From Glandiceps talaboti (lineage: Eukaryota > Hemichordata > Enteropneusta > Spengelidae), in the NCBI RefSeq assembly GCF_964340395.1, contig NC_135561.1, positions 14,007,961-14,062,960 on the forward strand: a stretch of 55,000 bases of DNA, read 5' to 3'. Of the stretch, positions 11,941-24,800 are shown in pieces. Below the pieces are notes generated by a model. That model ran no database searches. It saw only the letters and a list, made by a program, of their open reading frames with translations, and had not been told where the DNA came from. A program made the translations under genes and the position numbers. The number at the start of each line of letters is the position of its first letter. The first letter of the stretch is position 1.

Positions 11941-12014
11941 AATAACACTTGTTTCTTCTGTGATCGCGCAACTCAAGTGAATGGACTTGCCTGATCACAG
12001 CAACAAGTGTTATT
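11941..12014. repeat. imperfect inverted repeat inside copy 1
   Basis: AATAACACTTGTT...CTGTGATC (11941-11965) pairs with GATCACAGCAACAAGTGTTATT (11993-12014), with a few unpaired bases and a 27-base loop. It is absent from the other copy, so it may be a separate small insertion. Confidence 0.65.
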
Positions 12015-12343
12015 TTACCCCTTTGATATATAATTGGCTAAAATACGCCAATATTATCGGTATTTTAGTGATACATATCTCGGGGAAACAAGTGCCTGTG
12101 AATTACCCATAGTGCCTCTATCATAGTGTTTATCACTATCGCCCTTTCTATGTCGGAGGTCGTCTGGGTAAGACAATTCGAATTTAGTAACTATCACTCT
12201 CCTTACTCGTTCCACCATTGACCATGTTTACAAAATACCTTAAATGTGGCATAGTGTGAAACAAGTCAACCAGGTTTTTTTACAATGCGCTCTAAAAACA
12301 CTGGAAGCAAACCCAATTGTACTGGGGATATAAAACATTGATT

Positions 12344-12520
12344 TCATTCATTCATTCATTCATTCATTCATTCATTCATTCATTCATTCATTCATTCATT
12401 CATTCTTTCATTCATTCATTCATTCATTCATTCATTCATTCATTCATTCATTCATTCATTCATTCATTCATTCATTCATTCATTCATTCATTCATTCATT
12501 CATTCATTCATTCATTCATT
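12344..12520. repeat. (ATTC)n microsatellite nested in dispersed repeat copy 1
   Basis: About 44 tetranucleotide units with one TTTC interruption. Copy 2 has a shorter array at the same relative place (38541-38595). Confidence 0.97.
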
Positions 12521-12640
12521 TTCGTAACGTACTTAATATTTAATATTGATTTTTTTTCTTCCATTCCTAGAAAACATTCATCTGAATTAGTTCGCCATCT
12601 GGCTAAATGAGTGTATGTAACACCAAGACTGACGGTCGCC

Positions 12641-12645
12641 GGACG

Positions 12646-12717
<72 letters not shown>

Positions 12718-12765
12718 GCCAAACAGACAGACAGACAGACAGACGGACGGACGGACGGACGGGTG
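12641..12765. repeat. (GACA)n/(GACG)n microsatellite nested in dispersed repeat copy 1
   Basis: GACG units at both ends surround GACA units. Copy 2 has GACA/GGCA units at the matching place (38743-38905). Confidence 0.96.
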
Positions 12766-13622
12766 GACAAATGCAGACATATACAGACATAAAAGTTCAT
12801 TCTCACAGACGAACAACACTGCGCATGCCTGTTTGGTAGCGGCGATATAAAATATTATATGACATTTAAGATCTGTCTTTCTTAATTCAAATGTTAAAAG
12901 GTCAATAGGTCAATAAGAAGAAGTAATGTTACAGCACACAGGGACAAGAATGGAACCGTTTTGTAAAGTTAAATTATAATACAAGGTTCCATGTAATAAA
13001 GTGATGATTTGAAATCTAGTGGGGTTTATTTCGAAATCAATTTTAATGAACCACCTTCACTATACTATGACTGACTACCTTATTAATTATTTATGAGTTA
13101 GCTGTACTGAGCGCCCTCAACCGGTGACCCTTCCGCGTCCCCACTCACCATGAAAAAGAATCCCACATTTTTGCCAATGTCCCGTCAGCATCGTAAAGGT
13201 GTACACACGTGACAATATCCCATTAATTTTGTAGCATACCGTTGCCGATGCAGACATTGGTGAAAACGTAGGAGTTTTAGAATTTGAAACTCTAGAAAGA
13301 AATATTAATTTCTGAGATGAGAAGTCAATTAGCCATTTTGGTATAGTCAAACAGTCCCCCCTGATTGTAATTAATTATGTTATCTTGTTTTTAATCAAGC
13401 GGGAAATGACTGTCGTTTAAAAATGAAATTTCGGAAATTACTTTTTTAATTTGGAGAAATCGCTGAAGTAAGCTTATGATTTGATTTCGGTTATTTAAGC
13501 AAGTATGCAAATTAAACAACGAAAGGAAATTGAATGAACAGATAAAATACTGCTGTAAACAGATTCTAAAGTCATTTCACTGAAGTGTGGCTCTGACAAC
13601 TACGTATACTAAATCCCCGAAA

Positions 13623-13695
13623 ATGGTTATAGTGTGGTGGTTTAGTGTGGTTATCATGTATGCCTTCTGTGGTCTCTCCCATGCCAACAGTATAG
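13623..13695 (+). CDS. LDLRa-protein exon 1: signal peptide
   Basis: The ATG at 13623 opens a 24-codon exon. It encodes a hydrophobic core ([15 protein letters not shown]) followed by SHANSI, as in a cleaved signal peptide. Donor GTGAGT begins at 13696 in phase 1 and joins in frame to the exon at 15739. The donor lies within a duplicated 26-bp segment (see the retrotransposon). Confidence 0.82.
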
Positions 13696-16341
13696 GTGAG
13701 TTATATGAGTGAGTGATTGAGGGATTTGTTTTCAAAAGAATAGGACCACCGCCCATCATTCGACGAAAAGAGGATAAATATTACAGAAACTTTTGGAACA
13801 CAATGACAAATAAAACAGAAATTACAAAGATAGTAATGTCTTCTCTCTGAGTAAGAACGCTTTAAATACAAAGACAGACAAATGAAAAAGTGTAAGTTGA
13901 TTGCTGGTCGAAAGTAAGGTTATTGCTTTACCTCGTGTTGGGTACTGTATGAACTAATTTGGTATTAGTTCCTTTCTAAGAGACTGGTATAATAAAGGAC
14001 AAAATAACAAAACATGTAGTTCATCTTCAAGAACATTTAGACCTTCATTTTCACAAAAAATACATGTTCTGTCCGTGATGTCTTTACCAACATGTCTTCC
14101 AGTCTCAATAGCTAAAGTATGGTTTGAACAACGGAATTTAGCTAAATGCACCTGGATATATACTTTGTAAATATAATTCAGGTCCTAGTTGAGACTTAAA
14201 TGTCGCATAAAACTTGAGTCTTGGAGATTCATTGATTGTGTCATGCCACTCTTGTTGATAACAATCAGTTAATCTTTGGTGAAATATATTCATAAATAAT
14301 TCAACATTTCCAACATGTTGCTCAAGCCATGCATAACCAAAGCTAAGAGCTCTTTAATTTTTGTAAACCAAGTGGTTTTACCTACCTCATCTAATTTCTT
14401 TAACATTTCATAGGCAGCTCTAGGGTACCGAGAACGATCCATGTGTACCAGCTTAAGCCAATATGTCACACATCATTTCATGTACGTACAACAAAGTGGA
14501 ACACTGCCACACTCGCCCAAAATAGCTTCAGTATTTGTGCTACTCCCGACCCCTAATAAAAACCTACAAAAACGGAGATTATTTTTTCTATTTTTGGGGA
14601 GAATTCACGACCCCAGATATCAGATCCATAAACAATCCACAGGTGCTACACAACTACTGTCAAACAATTTGAATGAATTATGCATGGTTATACCACCTAG
14701 TTTCTTTATAACAATAAATATCAGAGGTAACGCCTTTCTTGACGCTTAGAGGCAAGTTCATTTTTGGCAGGTGACCATGACAAAGGTGAGGACAACAAAA
14801 GTCCATGAAAGTTGTCGTGCTTGGCACACTCAATTTGCCCAAATAGTACCACTTTTCGGTACTTTTGATAATGCCACAATTTCTGAAAACTAAAATTGTT
14901 GTTTTATCCAAATTAACAGTCATAAACCAATGCTTACAAAAAAGTTCAAGCTGGTTAATTTTATGTTGTAATGCTATAGGTAGATCGGCACTATCACTGA
15001 CATAATCTGTGTACACTGATAGGCCTATGTTTGGAAAATCATCTGTCAGAAATATTCCATCACGTTCAGTCTTTCTTATATAATTGCTTAATTCATTAAT
15101 AAATAAACTGAAAAGTAAAGGACTAAACATTCAACCTTGTCTTGTACCAACCCCGCAATTGAAATAACTGGTGAGGCTTTCAATTCATTACATAATACAC
15201 ATGATTCCAATGTTGAGTACATTGAGAGTAACACACGAAGCACACAACCATGGAGGCCATATGAAATTAGTCTATACCATAAATAGTCATGACGTACACA
15301 AGCGAATGCTTTGGAAACATCAACAAAAATACAGAATAACCTTCCTTTGCGATTTTAAAGATACTTCTGAGCCATCGCATGTAGTGTAAATACATTGTCA
15401 ACTGTGGAGTACCCCTTACGGAAACCAGCTTGAGCTTCAGTTAACAGTTTAGAATCTTGTGTTCATTGCACTAAACGTTCATTTAAAATTTTAGTAAATA
15501 TTTTGCTTGTGGCTGACAATAGATTCTATGCCAACAGTATAAGTGAGTTATATACTTTTATGTAACAAAGCAATAGCAAGACATATATAAAGAGTCAAGC
15601 AGTCCATGTTAAGAGAGCTGACAGACACTATCAACTGAGAAGTTGTAAAGAACGATACAAAAATCACTGCGTCTACTGGAATACGTTATAACTGTTACCT
15701 CTAAATACATGAACTTTTCTTTGTTTTTTTTTTCACAGGCAATGGGAACGACGAAGTACCACGATATTGTCATGAGATGCAGGCAATGCTAGAATCTGTA
15801 CGCAATGAAGGCAGTGGCTATATGTTCGCTGACATGGATGTTCAATGTCAAAAAGACGGCAGTTTTGAAAGCATGCAATGTTCGTTTGGAGTATGTTCAT
15901 GTATTACACCATATGGTAACTTAATTGCGAGAACCTTCACACCCGCAAACAGAGATCCACCAATCTGCAAAGGTAGGGTTTTATTGCCTAGGTCGTGATA
16001 TACAAATAGTTTTGTTTAGAAATTAACTTTGCCAATTAAATCATAGTTTCAAACCAGTTTCGCAGAAAATTTATTCTATATTTTTTCCCCAATAGTAGTC
16101 TATATCATAGGTAGTTACAATGTAGTAGTACCTTGAAATAACAATTACGATAATTGTAAAAACGCAATATTTTGAAACGAAGAAATTATCAAATTAACAA
16201 CATCGTCACATGTGTCATTTATAAAGCCATTGACATATTACAGAACATTTCATCTATCAAATATGTTTCATTAGAATATGTGAGAGACGGACAGACAGAT
16301 AGCTATAGACAGATAGTCAGCCAGACAAACAGACAGGCAGA

Positions 16342-16375
<34 letters not shown>

Positions 16376-17876
16376 CCTGACAGACAGACAGACAGACAGC
16401 TAGCCAACCAGATAGCCAGACAGACAACCAGACAGACAGACAAACAGATAGACAGACATACAGACAGAGAGAGAAGGGAAAGGGGCGTTTTGATGTAATA
16501 GCTGAAACCAAATGTGATATAGTTCTACCGTATATAATATGTGATTACATTGCTTAGGCTACCAAAATCTCAGCTTTTTGGTAGTAAAAACGTCACTGTA
16601 TGTCATTTGTCCCCATATAGATTTAAAGCCAGGGCAGTGTCCATGGAGCAGATCTGTTGATTCATGTAACATCAAGTGTATAAGCGATGCCGAGTGTCCT
16701 TCTGATCATAAATGCTGTGATACAGACTGTGGAAAGACATGTGTAGCACCCGTACAAGGTAGGTGTACACATTTATATTAGTAATCGGTTCCATGTTTTA
16801 ACATACTGAGAACAAAAGTGTGTATTTAAATTGACTCATTATTCAGCTGAAGTAGTGTTCTTCAAAATAAGTGTGAAAATGATAACTAGCAACCATAGGT
16901 ACTAAATAAATGATATAATTATTTTCAAAAGTATTGCGGCTGTATATATACGCTGTCAAGAAGTATCTTTCCGCCAAGATAATCCTTTTTCTGTGAACAT
17001 TTTGTTCGCCAATAAGGTTGTGTTCACAGTATGTTGTCACATTTCACAAATTAACCATGATATGATTTTAAAATAATGCGATGAAATGAAGGCACAGGAA
17101 AATATCATTTGCGAATAACAAAATTCAAATGATAGAAGAAACACTAAACTGCGATGGGGTTAAAAAAAACTGTATGTGATACCAGGGAGAATTATTGTAT
17201 GACAGTACAGTTGAAATGATGCCAAAATGGGGAAATTATGCAAATATGATAAAAATATGAGACGTAAAGTTCATTTCCACTTTAATGATGTCAGAGAATT
17301 ATCATCATCTATACTTTACACATTTTACATTTGTTATTATCTAGAAAATAGAAATATTACTTAAATGATATTAATACCAGTTTAATGTACATGTCTTGTA
17401 ATTATATGCATCTAAAGTAATAGACATCGGTAATTGTCATTTTCAGAATGTTATCCATCCGAATTTGCCTGTTCTGATGGATTGACCTGTGTTCCTGAGA
17501 TATATATTTGTGATGGATTTCCTGATTGTCCTAATGGCGAAGACGAACTTACTTGTAGTAAGTTTTGCCCAATTTCTCGTTCATGACAGATTACATGAAA
17601 CTAGTAATTTATGAAAATGTCTCGGTAGCTAATTTACCTGAAAATAAAGGTTCATTTGTTTTTTGAAAAATCAGTAATACAGAAAGTGGTTCTTGAATTT
17701 ATAATTATAACAATATAATGGCGGCCACTTCCTATTTCAAACAGATGTGTCGTGTTAGCAAGATATGTTTGGAAATGAGAATTTTTCTTGCCATAGTTTT
17801 AGAACTTTATTTATTATTTATGTATTTGGTGATATTTGTAGGATGCAGTACAGTAGCTGTGATTTAAAAATCAAAT

Positions 17877-17937
<61 letters not shown>

Positions 17938-20285
17938 TATAAAATGCTTGAATGTTCTGTTTCAGCTGCGCCTCGCTTTGAATGTGAATTTGGACGAATG
18001 ATACCAATGTCAGATAAATGTGATGGTATTCCCCAGTGTCTAAACAAGGCTGATGAGGAAAACTGTGAGGACTATGACGAAAAGACATGTGAGTGTTAAT
18101 AAAAATAGTTAAATTATGAGGTTACTACCCGATATCACCCCTTCGTTCGTCGTGTCGCCGTGAGTGCTGTTTCGACATCGTGACACGGGTCGTTAGAAGT
18201 TCCCCAGCGCAGAGCAGACAGTGTAAATAGGCACGAGCACTCCAACTACGAAATGGCGCCTTCGATGATGAGCAGTCTGCTCCAAGATATCCGGGCTTTG
18301 AGTAGAACTTCAGAGCTTGAAACTGAGGCCAACCAGTTGATAATTTATATAGAGCACTTTCAATACAGTGAGAACTTGTGTACCTAGCTGTAACCCTGAA
18401 TATTCCCAATGGTGTTTTCGATAGCATAAATGCAGCTATTATCATTTACTGGAGACTTGCGTGAACGCGAACGCCGAGCAGCAATCCCAGTACACTGATG
18501 AAGTAAGATATCAAACCCCGAAAGTGTTCTTTGGGAGAGTAGAGAGGCCACAGGCAATTATTTCCCGAGCTATATTTCAGAATACAATAAAACGTCAATA
18601 TTATTGAGATACTTGACCGATAATACAAAAATGATCAAATAATAGTGAATAGTAACACAATCAAATAATTATACCAGATTTAAACTGAATGCCTCCCGTA
18701 AAGGAATAACTAATTATGCAAATAACTCATTAAACTAAAAAACCTATGGTAACAGGCTTTGTTTTTTGGACAAGCGTGCTTTCTTAGGTTAATGTATGTA
18801 AGAGTGTATGATACTGCTTAATGCAGTCTTAAGATATAGCCTAATTACCGAAAATCATTAATTATGCAAATTATTCATTAACACTGAAAGGTACACCAAC
18901 AGGTTTTACAGGACATATGCGATTGTTATGGTTATCGTGTGTACTGAATTATATTGGAATTGAAGTATGTATTCTTAAGATATAGCCTAATTACCGAAAA
19001 TCATTAATTATGCAAATTATTCATTAACACTGTACGGGAGGTAAAAATAAATACAAAATAATGCTATAACTGTCAATTAATACTTATCAAATAATGATAA
19101 CACCGTCAAATGATGGTACAATATTAATTAAGTAACTACAAAAAAAGGATACAGCCATCAATTAATGGTAAAATAATAATTATGTTATGGTAACATCGTC
19201 AAATAATAATGAAATATTAAATAAATACGAAACAATAATAAAGCAGTCAATGATAAAATAATGATAAAATAATGATAATGTTATGACTTACTATTGAAAT
19301 AACTATTGAATAAAGGTGAAATTGACATAATAGGGATATTAGACAATTAAATATAACAAAATCATACATACAGGAATTCTAATTTGGCGGTGATCTCACC
19401 CCATAACTCACAGGCATAACTTATACCCTTGTAAAATTAACATACTTGTACAGTGTGGTTGTGAATTTATAATTTATTGTACGATCGTAAATAGTATCAT
19501 TTGACTATGGATATTTTGGTCAGAATTTCCATGTTTTGAAAGATATTTCAGTTTTGTGGTCATGCGCGATAACACCAACGTCGAACGTTTTTGATGACGT
19601 TTAAAAACGTGAATATCATGACGTTTAACGTGGCATATCTGACACTAATATTTCGCTTTAAATGTCATCAAGATTGATTTGGTCTGGGCATAGGTGTATG
19701 ATAAAGAGTATAATCACCGTGTCAGATAAATAGTTGTGTATAATCTAATACTTTCATTGTACCAGGCGAACCAGAGAGATATTTAAGTTGTTTTAAGAGT
19801 TTTAACTTTAGAACAGCAATGTCAAGATTTCGTTGTTCTTTACATCACGACACGAAACCTTTCCTGCTGACCGATGTTTTTTGTAAATTCTGTATCACAC
19901 AGCAGTTGTAACTTGTACTGTATTGAGGAGGACGAGTATCATATTTTTGGAATTTGGCCGCATTATAAGGACCTTCGCAATAAATTGTTGCCAAGGTGGT
20001 TTTGTTTAACCCTTCCTATGATAAGTTCATTTCACTTTTGAATTCTTAAAATATAACTTATGTAAATAATTTAGCTTCATTTATTTATTTAGCAGTGAGA
20101 AATAGAGAGGAATCTCGAGTTCCTTTATGAACTGAAACGTTTGTAACATTGCTTGCTCTTTGGGCCTGTGGCCTTATTGTTCTGAAGCAAACTGATTGAT
20201 ATTGACAGGTGTGTTTGTGCCGCGCGCGAGTGTGTGTGTGCGTGCGTGCGTGTATGACATGTATGTATGTATGTGTATGTGTATG

Positions 20286-20317
<32 letters not shown>

Positions 20318-21828
20318 TGTGTGTATGTGTGTGTTTGTGCGTAACGTATATAAACATTGCCATGTGCTTTGTAATTAAACCCATACAGAAGATAACAATA
20401 ACTAAAAGTAACTATTTCTTTTAGTTGACTGTCCGGCGCCTAATGGAGATTCAACAATACCCGAACGTCTCGTTTGTAATGGATATGAAGATTGCACAGA
20501 TAACAGTGATGAAATAGGTTGCGGTAAGTGTTTTCATTTAGAAATAGTTACAAAGTTTAACCTTAACTATGTACAAGACAAATTTTGTCCTGATACATTT
20601 CAGTGATGGCATTTGTCGTATGACGTCTAGAAAAGTGCGCATATGGATAACAACAGGAGTACTTGTTTGCATTGTTGACGAATAACACAGTTTTACTGTG
20701 TTTTCCTACTTCTTCCATGCTTGCTTGTTATATGTCTTCGATATGCAAAATAAACGACTGAGGAGGACAAACTGAAACCTGCACCAGCATCAAATAACCA
20801 AACATATATTCCTTAAGATTGGGCATTCGACTATAAATATACATATGTATCTGTTAATTAGTGGTGAATATTATATGTACGTGGTGTACTCACAAGTTTA
20901 CATCCTGAGTCAAAAAATCTCTTACCAGATGTTATAACTGTACTAATTGTAACTGGAATATCATTTTTCATGAGTCAACCACAAGCACAACGTATTCATG
21001 GACCTTACTGTTAAAATGCCAATAATTAGATATTTTACGGGATAATCAGTGATCGACGTCATCTATAACAAGTACAGAAACATGTTGAAATCGTGATCGT
21101 CGTTGAGGTGGCTGAATTTTGGGTGCGGACCCAGAAATCAATTTAGTTTTATTATCGTGTATACGTACAGCTGCAAACATACGCTTACCCGCAGGTGATG
21201 CAATACGGTATTAGGTGTAAGTTATTAACCATTTATAAAAAATTAATGTTCCTGTTGCAGATTTACTAAAACATAAATACCAGACACTATCATGAAATAT
21301 TTTGCATAAATTATCCTTACAATTGTTTAAGATCGTCATTTTTGTTGGTAATTCAAATATATCTTCTCAATAGTAATTCATTTAATTCATTGTTTTTCCC
21401 TCGTAAAGCCTGTGACAAACCAACTCAAACTATGTGTGCTAATGGTAGATGTGCGTTTAAACATGATATTTGTGACGGTGACAACGACTGTGGTGATTGG
21501 AGTGACGAAGATGGCTGTGGTGAGTGTATGAGAATAAAAAAGTTTTACAGAAAAATGACAAATTTATTTCTGCGTTTAGAATCAATACAAGTTATTACGA
21601 CTATAATATCAACTTTCATAATTATGTTTTATGATTGTTGGTGATAAAATGGTACCTCAGTAATTTACTCACTAATATGTGTGACAGTATATGTATATAC
21701 GTATATACGTATGTATGTATGTATGTATGTATGTATGTATGTATGTATGTATGTATGTATGTATGTATGTATGTATGTATGTGTGTGTGCGTATGTATAT
21801 ACATATATATGTGTGTGTGTGTGCACAT

Positions 21829-21866
<38 letters not shown>

Positions 21867-24800
21867 CAGTGTGTGTGACAGTGTATGTGTATTTCATAGA
21901 GATTATATCCTAACAGCCATGGCCATTCTGAACTGAATGCAAAGTTAAATGTACAACTGTTAACTAAATTCAGTTTGATGTTACAGTATTGGTATCCTGT
22001 GACAATGGGGTTTTGATACCAGAGAAAGATCTTTGTAATGGGGATGATAATTGTGGAGATAACTCCGATGAAGTTGACTGTAACAATAGTAAGTGTGACA
22101 TTAGATTACGCCCTTGCTCATATCATGATGACATTGGTACTTTCAAAACACAACCATTATGTGTATTTGCATATAAATATGCCAGTATAATTATGTAAAC
22201 ATAGAGCCACAAGCAATTGCACATACGATACAATGCTCTAACCGGAAGATGCTATGTCATTCCTTTGGGAATTTTTTGACATCTTGAGATCAAATGCCCA
22301 TTCTCTAGTTCTATTATAGACATCCTATCACTCTTTATGAAAAGTCTTAGCCATATGGGCGTTGTTATGGCGGCAGTTCTCGTTGGCAGATTTGTCTTTG
22401 GAATACTTATATACTAGACAAAGGAAAGCCGACAGGGGACTTCCGACTTCCAACTTCCGACTTCCAACTTCCAACTTCCGACCTCCAACTTCCTAAGACA
22501 ACGTATCACTACTGTCAATATATATTTTCTGTTTGCTATCAGTATCGTGAACGTACTTGTATTATTTTTGGAATACTCAGTTAGATTTCTCCCAATTGCC
22601 ATTGTTATCGTTAATTACACTAACCTTACAGTTGTTGCCAAGGTCATGGTATTGGTTGCTATGTGAGTTTGGGTTCATTTTTGGAAATTTCATCATCATA
22701 TTATTTGTTAACATTGACAATGACTGCATTACATCAACTGCTAAGGGAATGGCGTTGTTATGCTGTCAGTCTCAGAAATTGGCAGGCAGTTATTTGAGAA
22801 CCTATCAATACTTGCATACCTAGACAAAAAGACACAATACTGTTTGACTGCAGCAAAAGGGATGGTTTTGACTGATCTGAGTATGTCTTTATTTTTGGAA
22901 TGATGCAACAGTTGGCTACTCCATCACTGCTGTTCATATTTCGAAAGTTCATACAGACAACTTGTTACATTTGCGAAATGCATTATAAATATTAATTACT
23001 GTTGTTAAGGGCTTTGTCATAATTACTCGGGATAGTTGTGTTTAGTTCATGGAAGTTATTTACTTTTCAACTAATATATCATTCCTTTGTTTGTTGTTTG
23101 TTTGTTTGTTTGTTTGTTTGTTTGTTTTCAAAATTGCTTTTAATTTAATAAGAAACATTTTCATCTTTTGTCAAAAGAGGGCTGTGTCCACAACATTCAT
23201 ACGTGTTGTTTTTTATAATAAATTATTCTATATAGAAAGTATTCAATTTACATCTCTCTATATGTGTTTTTCTTGTCAGAAAATATACAATGTCAGGATA
23301 CCTTCACAGCACGATGCAATAGTGGAGAATGCATTCAATTGTGGAACTTCTGTGATAAAGTTAATCACTGTACTGACCACAGTGATGAGGAAAATTGCCG
23401 TAAGTGGATATATGGTGTTACATTTACATTTCAAAGTTTCGTGTGCTATTGTCCTGCTAAATTCATCATAGAGTGCACGGTGGTCTAAGTTACTTGTGCA
23501 TGCCGGGGGGGGGGGGGGTCCCACGCCAAGGAATGTTTACAAAGTAATGATGGACAAAAGAGGAGCAAATTGGTATAAAAGAATATATAAAACTAAGATA
23601 TATCATGCGAATCGTACACAATACCTGCGGATTAACAGCTTGCTGTTTGGCATTTATGGTCATTTAATGGCGTAAAGCTGGATTTCGGCTATATGCAAAT
23701 TATTTCATATGTCGGCAAATGGCATCGTAACTCGCCAAATACGGGCAAAACCTTTTCCAATATTAAAAACATCAACTGTAAAGAATACATTTGTCGTATA
23801 TTTGTATTTAGGATGACTTAATTCCGAGACAAAATTAATATGAATTGAATAGTGAATTAGCATAAAGAAAATATACCTGTTGTTGTCCATAGATACCAGC
23901 TGATTGTTCTTTTGATATGAACTACTACTTTATCAGCGTCGTTTAATACATTGAAAGGACATGTTAAACTAGAGTTTGTATAGCATAGTGACAGGCTTGG
24001 CCTATGTATATTTTGATGATCACGTTTTTTTTCTCTGATTAAAGCTTGTGAATTTGATTGTGGTGATGGGTCATGTGAACGTGCTTGGTCACGTTGTGAT
24101 GGCTACAGTCAATGTGAAAATGGAGCTGATGAATTGGACTGTCGTAAGTGATTATTGATCTAAACTGGCGTACACTTTAATTATACCATTGATATTTGCT
24201 TCATAGCAAACTTACTCGCCTTACAAATATATGCTTACTCTATCTATATACAGTTTATTCAGCTAATGTATAAAATGATGGTACCAGCACCAAAATGAAC
24301 TCACTAGTAAATTGTGAAAAACTACAAGCCAGATTTTTAAAAAAAAATATGTTACAATACATTGAGTCAGGCATGCAAAAATAATTTTGGAAATAAGTAC
24401 ACATTTCTTTAAGTTCCTGGAACAAATATTGAGAAATTATCTTTCAGCTGAAACGATTGAGTACCAAATTGTATTACTTTCAAAGTGTGTACTGTTTGAA
24501 ACCAGGTTTTACCATAAGCTGTTTATATTGATTTATTCTGCCTTTCATGTCGTCCCCTTTGTTCACACCATGTCTTCTAAGATAACAGGACACCATGTGA
24601 TGTATTTCAGTGGACAGGGTAGTTTTAACACAATCAAAACATCTGTAATTAAATTTGCTACCCATCTGGATGAAATTCAATCTGATTAAAATCTGATGTT
24701 AGATAGGCTGGTTTTCCTGTATTTACCTTTATTCCATCGTTATTGCGTCTTTTACGTTAGTTTTATTTTTTCTGATAAAGGTAAATACAGGAAAACCAGC

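Larger units (their letters stand above)
11515..13006. repeat. dispersed repeat, copy 1
   Basis: Two blocks match a second copy at 37331-39126 in the same orientation. Block 1 (about 11515-11928) shares the GTAAATTCTGA and GCGACAAAGCCA stretches; block 2 (about 12103-13006) includes a 26-bp identical segment at 12290-12315 and a 36-bp identical segment at 12806-12841. Nested at matching places are an ATTC array and a GACA array. Between the blocks the copies differ. It encodes no recognisable protein, and no terminal repeats or target duplication were found. Confidence 0.88.

Noticed and set aside
13954-15130. Two separate host genes on the minus strand (65- and 150-residue frames)
   Set aside because: Both fragments fall in order within one decayed reverse transcriptase, bounded by a target-site duplication.
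18125-18445. 106-residue minus-strand open frame in intron 5 of the LDLRa gene
   Set aside because: No recognisable domain, no splice or start context, and near-random composition. It may be part of an old repeat but I cannot support a gene.
22438-22493. Possible binding-site cluster of TTCCGACTTCCA
   Set aside because: A simple tandem of seven-base subunits explains it. No evidence for a regulatory role.
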